In this document: positions 60,406-64,000 of the stretch, in pieces
Numbering within the stretch: position 1 is the stretch's first letter
Layout of the letters: each line of letters starts with the position of its first letter
NCBI GenBank assembly: GCA_018257865.1
Contig: JAEUBA010000036.1
Location: 1 to 64,000 of the forward strand
Source: Stereocaulon alpinum
Taxonomy: Eukaryota; Ascomycota; Lecanoromycetes; Lecanorales; Stereocaulaceae
Direction of reading: 5' to 3'
DNA: 64,000 nt
The notes under the pieces: generated by a model
What the model was told of the DNA's origin: nothing
The model's database searches: none
Seen by the model: the letters and a program-made list of their open reading frames with translations, nothing else
Translations under genes and position numbers: made by a program

Positions 60406-61123
60406 ATGTTATTCCTTGTCCTTTGCCTCCACCTCGCCTTCACAATCGCCTTTCCTCTCAACCTAACATATTCAGAAACCTCCAACACCAACCTTGCCCC
60501 AACTCTCAATGCAGGTCTACGCTGCACCACTAACGAGTCGTACCAAGAGTGGAAATCCCCGTACTTCCTCATCGAAGATTGCATTGCTGCCATTCACCAG
60601 GTCTACATCGATTATGTTCTTAAAGGACCAGATGTGCCGTATGAATTCCATGCTCTGGGACAGCCTTCGAGAACGAAGAATGTTTGGGCTCGAACACCTG
60701 CTAAATGGACTGTTAGTAAGTAGATTGCTACTCCTGCATCATCATAGAGACTCGTAGGAAATCGATCTCTTATGGGCTACAGTGAGCTCACAGATTCGTG
60801 CAGATACATGCACGCTTGCAGTCGTAACGCTTGACAGATTCGTGTATCGAGAGCTACCAGGAAACATCTACAAGCCATACGCGCAATACGACTCAGCGAC
60901 ATTTCGATCGATAATCAAGGCGGGGCATGTAGTAATGGACGACTGTTTGACGCCAACAAAACTGGCTGGTTGGGAACCTGCAGGTAAGTCATTGTCACTG
61001 CAAGTATCCGGTTCTGGCAGCTTGAGCCACATCAGACGCTGTTATATGCTTCCATTCATGGCGGACAATAGGAAGTGCTTTAAATCTTGGAGTGTTTCTC
61101 TGGCCTTCGTACTCGAAAATTAA
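60406..61123 (+). CDS. Small secreted protein, family with conserved Cys and LPG motif
   Basis: Exons 60406-60715 and 60783-61123, intron 67 nt (GTAAGT...CAG), phase 1; 216 aa. A clear signal peptide (about 1-17, LFLVLCLHLAFTIAF) is followed by an extracellular domain. A Cys-containing segment (IEDCIAAIHQVY) precedes the intron, and a TCTLAVVTLDRF block followed by a RELPGN motif and DDCLTP comes after it. These features recur in short secreted proteins common in Dothideomycetes, of unknown function. A perfect GTAAGT inside exon 2 near 60983 might mark another intron, which would change the C-terminal 45 residues. No enzymatic motif is visible. Confidence 0.68.
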
Positions 61124-62949
61124 TTGCAAGGTCTCGGATGGTTTCCAAGGTGCAACAGTATCATCAAGTCGATGGAGCGCTTCCAGTGTATCCGATAATG
61201 CTCCCAGTAATGCCAGCTCTACTGTGGGTACAAGCTGAGTAAAAGTTGATTTCCCTTTTTATGTAACACCAAACCGATATGTACCCTATGCACGATGGAG
61301 ACCCGTCCGAGGGCTTCACCGATTAGGCCCTCTAAACCATGGTAGACGACTTAACCTTCGCCGCCAAGAAGCTCAGGTAGCAATATCATCTACGTTAGAA
61401 TATTGAGGGTAACTTGTAGATTCTCTAGTAGGGTTTGCTGGCTACTTATGTGCTCCAGGTGGTGGCGCGCTAGCGGTTGACTAAGCAACAGGCCTGAGGT
61501 GATATTCTAACGATCTACCTCCTCGCCATCCCTCCACAACTGTCCCAGACCCTCATACGTTGTCAATCTCCCAATCAGTCCCAGATCAGGCAAAGTTGTT
61601 GCCGCCACCCTGGCAAGCTTTGCAGACACCGTCATCAGCTTCACCGTGACCCATGAAGCTAGATAGATTAGCCATCCTTCCTCGTAGAATTGATAGCTCT
61701 ACGAACATTAATGAGATGCCGTCCGTAGTCGATAATGCGCGCTTGAATGTTCATATCGTGGTCCGCCATCTGCGTAATCACGGCCATACAACCCGCGGCC
61801 GTGGAGTAGGTTGATTGAATGCGTGTGCATCGATGTGGGTGGAAAGGTAGTACTCGGTATTCTTAGGTCTCGGAAGTGGCCGGATTCTGTGCCATCAAAT
61901 ACTATTCTTCACATATACACAAGATTGAAGCAGTACCAAGGTCGCAGTAGAGGACGCAAATTACTCAAAGAATATTCAAACGCGGCAACTACCTGCGGTA
62001 AGGGTACTCTGACAATCTGCTGCACCATAAATCCCCCCAAGAGCACTTACCACCCCAGTTGCTAAACCCTCCCCACGGGGAAAGGGGGTATTGCACCTGG
62101 GAATCATTGTGGTGCTGGGTATAAGGTCGACGACCAGGTTCTCTACATAACTTCTGCCTGCAGGATCATAGATTGAGAGGCTTTAAAACACGTCTGTATA
62201 TCAGATCAATCATTGGATAGTCCTCTGTAAGAATTGGGTAGGTGGGAAGTCACGGGAGGTACCTTTGGCCGCATCCCTTCACGCGAGCTCTTTCTGTTAT
62301 CAGTTGCGCCCTAATGCGGCCGCTCCGGAAAGCCCCATGAGCCCGAGGGCGCGTGCACCCCGGAAGGAACTAGAGGGGTAATCCCTGGGGTTCTGGGGTG
62401 CTGGGGATGCGTGCTGTGCCCCAGGGCTCGTGGCTCGAGCATAAACCCTCAGACCCTGTCGTGTCTGTTCAAGGGCCGCCCCGGCGGGTAACAATCTATG
62501 TGCATCACACTTTCGAGTCAAAACGCCTCATCCCACTCTCATCCCACTCTCATCCTCCAACAATATCACGTCGCCAGACAATGTATATCAATGTATCTAC
62601 TTGTCCCTCTTCCATTGCCTTTTGCTTTTTGCAGCATCACGATCGACTTGATCGGCTACAGCCTATTTGGGTTCTAGCGACCGCTACAACCACTCATCCT
62701 ACTCGCTTCCCTCGTTTAGTGAGGGGTCGTTGTCCGAACTCGCGGCAACCACCAGCTTCACGCACTCGAATCACTGACGTGGGGTGCGACACATCCTGGC
62801 ATTGGCGTTGATAAGAGATAGTTTAACTATGCCCGGGCCCCTCCGTTGCTAGAAGAACCTTTCTGTTTTCTCTCAATCTCTTCCAATCGTTCTTCTACCT
62901 CCCTCCTTGACCAACCTCCTTGAAGCTGTCGACAGCAGAACTCGCAAAC
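61124..62949. other. Intergenic, 1.8 kb, possible decayed minus-strand coding sequence
   Basis: A minus-strand frame between about 61500 and 61680 stays open with protein-like content (ASWVTVKLMTVSAKLARVAA) but has no partners or family match. A GC-rich patch lies at 62300-62420 (CCTGGGGTTCTGGGGTGCTGG-type). The rest, including the leader before 62950, shows no gene. Confidence 0.4.
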
Positions 62950-64000
62950 ATGTATCCCCAGACAGTCCTCACTCTAGCACTCCTCCCTGCTCTCTCTACC
63001 GCAGCAGAGACCGTACTGGGCCTCTACATCTTCTCCCGCCATGGTGATCGCACCTCCAAATCAACGCCGCCTACAGTCTTGACAGACCTGGGTTACAACG
63101 AGGTCTTCTCCACTGGCACCTGGTTTCGGAACCAATATATCGCCAATGGCTCCCCCGCCCAGATCCACGGCATCGCACCTGACATCGTCAAGCTCAGCCA
63201 GATTACGGCCTCCTCACCTCTCGACAGCGTCTTGATGCCTTCTGCTCTAGGATTCTTGCAAGGTCTGTACCCACCAGCCGGCTCAACGCTAGCACAGGAA
63301 ACACTACGTAATAAGACGGTGGTACAGGCGCCGCTGAATGGATACCAATTCATACCTGTTGGCACTGTCTCGTCTGGCACTTTGAGTGAAGATACAGCCT
63401 GGCTCCAAGGATCTGGTAACTGCGCCAACGCTATTATCAGTTCGAACAACTACTTCGCCTCGCCAGAATATAAGACGCTAGACCAGAACACACGAGGATT
63501 CTACACTTCTCTGGAACCAGTCATCAACGCTACGATTTCAGCAAACCAGACAAGCTTCAAGAATGCCTATACCAGTATGTCATCAATAGTGCACTCTCAC
63601 CGTGAGTGTGCGACTGCTAATGAGACGGCACATAGTATTCGACCTCATCAACGTAGCCGAAATCCACAATGCCACAATCCCCGCCTCCGACCTTCTCACA
63701 ACCGACACCCTCCTCCAGGTCGGTACCTTGGCAAATACGCACGAATATAACCTCGCCTACAACGCTTCCGACCCCATTCGTGCCATCGCCGGTGCCACAC
63801 TTGCCGCTGAAGTCCTTCAAGCTTTGAACAACACAGTTGCAGGCTCAGGAAAAGTACCAATCAACATCCAATTCGGCTTCTACGCTCAATTCCAAGCATT
63901 CTTCGGCCTCGCCAACTTGACGCAAACGAACCCAGACTTCTTCGGTATCCCCGACTATGCGTCGACCATGACATTTGAGCTCTTCACCAACGCAGCTCCA
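62950..64000 (+). CDS. Secreted histidine acid phosphatase, 5' part
   Basis: Exons 62950-63574 and 63636 to beyond the window end; intron 61 nt (GTATGT...TAG, GCTAAT branch site), phase 1. A signal peptide (about 1-18, cleavage near STAAE) precedes the histidine-phosphatase signature SRHGDRT, in which His is the phosphorylated nucleophile. Fungal relatives are acid phosphatases and phytase-like enzymes of the clade-2 histidine phosphatases. Several N-x-S/T sites fit secretion. Exon 2 stays open and in frame to position 64000. The distal HD proton-donor motif must lie beyond the window and could not be checked. A start at 62920 would need a TTG and is rejected. Confidence 0.9.

Overview
This window is the left end of a filamentous ascomycete chromosome (Pezizomycotina, probably a Dothideomycete; inferred, no marker gene present). 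It opens with 20 perfect telomere repeats (TAACCC, the C-strand of TTAGGG). Genes have short GT-AG introns, mostly 46-67 nt, with CTNAY-type branch sites. The repeats are almost devoid of CpA/TpG dinucleotides and carry stops where Gln or Trp codons stood, which is the signature of repeat-induced point mutation (RIP).

Layout. 1-123: telomere. 124-9060: RIP-mutated subtelomere, with a minus-strand Ty3/gypsy relic cut off near the telomere, an intact-looking solo LTR inside it, a 183-bp tandem duplication, and the helicase half of a Helitron ending at a clean 3' terminus. 9232-20410: an ART-like/DUF7587-type small protein and a giant two-exon gene for a DUF6606-DUF3638-DUF3645 ATPase/helicase-like protein of 3195 residues, both on the minus strand. 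20411-27352: gene-poor, with a remnant of a cysteine-rich secreted protein and a complete but RIP-killed Tc1/mariner element. 27353-39418: ordinary gene land with a GH16 Crh-type wall transglycosylase, a decayed aspartyl-protease-like gene, a Zn2Cys6 regulator with 8 exons (737 aa), the GPI-anchor enzyme subunit PIG-P/GPI19 diverging from it, and a rhodopsin-like seven-helix (Pth11-type) membrane protein.

39635-54437: a 14.8-kb AT-rich island bounded by about 130-bp terminal inverted repeats and TA on both sides. It is a DNA transposon expanded by nested insertions: two 1.19-kb repeats (one with a 14-nt target duplication), the Rep half of a Helitron whose two catalytic His codons are now Tyr, a near-complete gypsy pol/gag relic, and a Helitron 3' fragment ending at exactly the same hairpin plus CTAG as the subtelomeric copy. 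54438-64000: genes resume with a decayed minus-strand gene carrying RIP-type stops next to the island, then OsmC-like peroxiredoxin, a cytochrome P450 (529 aa), a small secreted protein, and the 5' part of a secreted histidine acid phosphatase running off the window.

There is no obvious biosynthetic cluster. The single-copy genes serve cell-wall remodelling, GPI-anchor synthesis, secretion, detoxification and environmental sensing. Exon joins below were checked by splice motifs and reading-frame phase only; no database or transcript search was possible.
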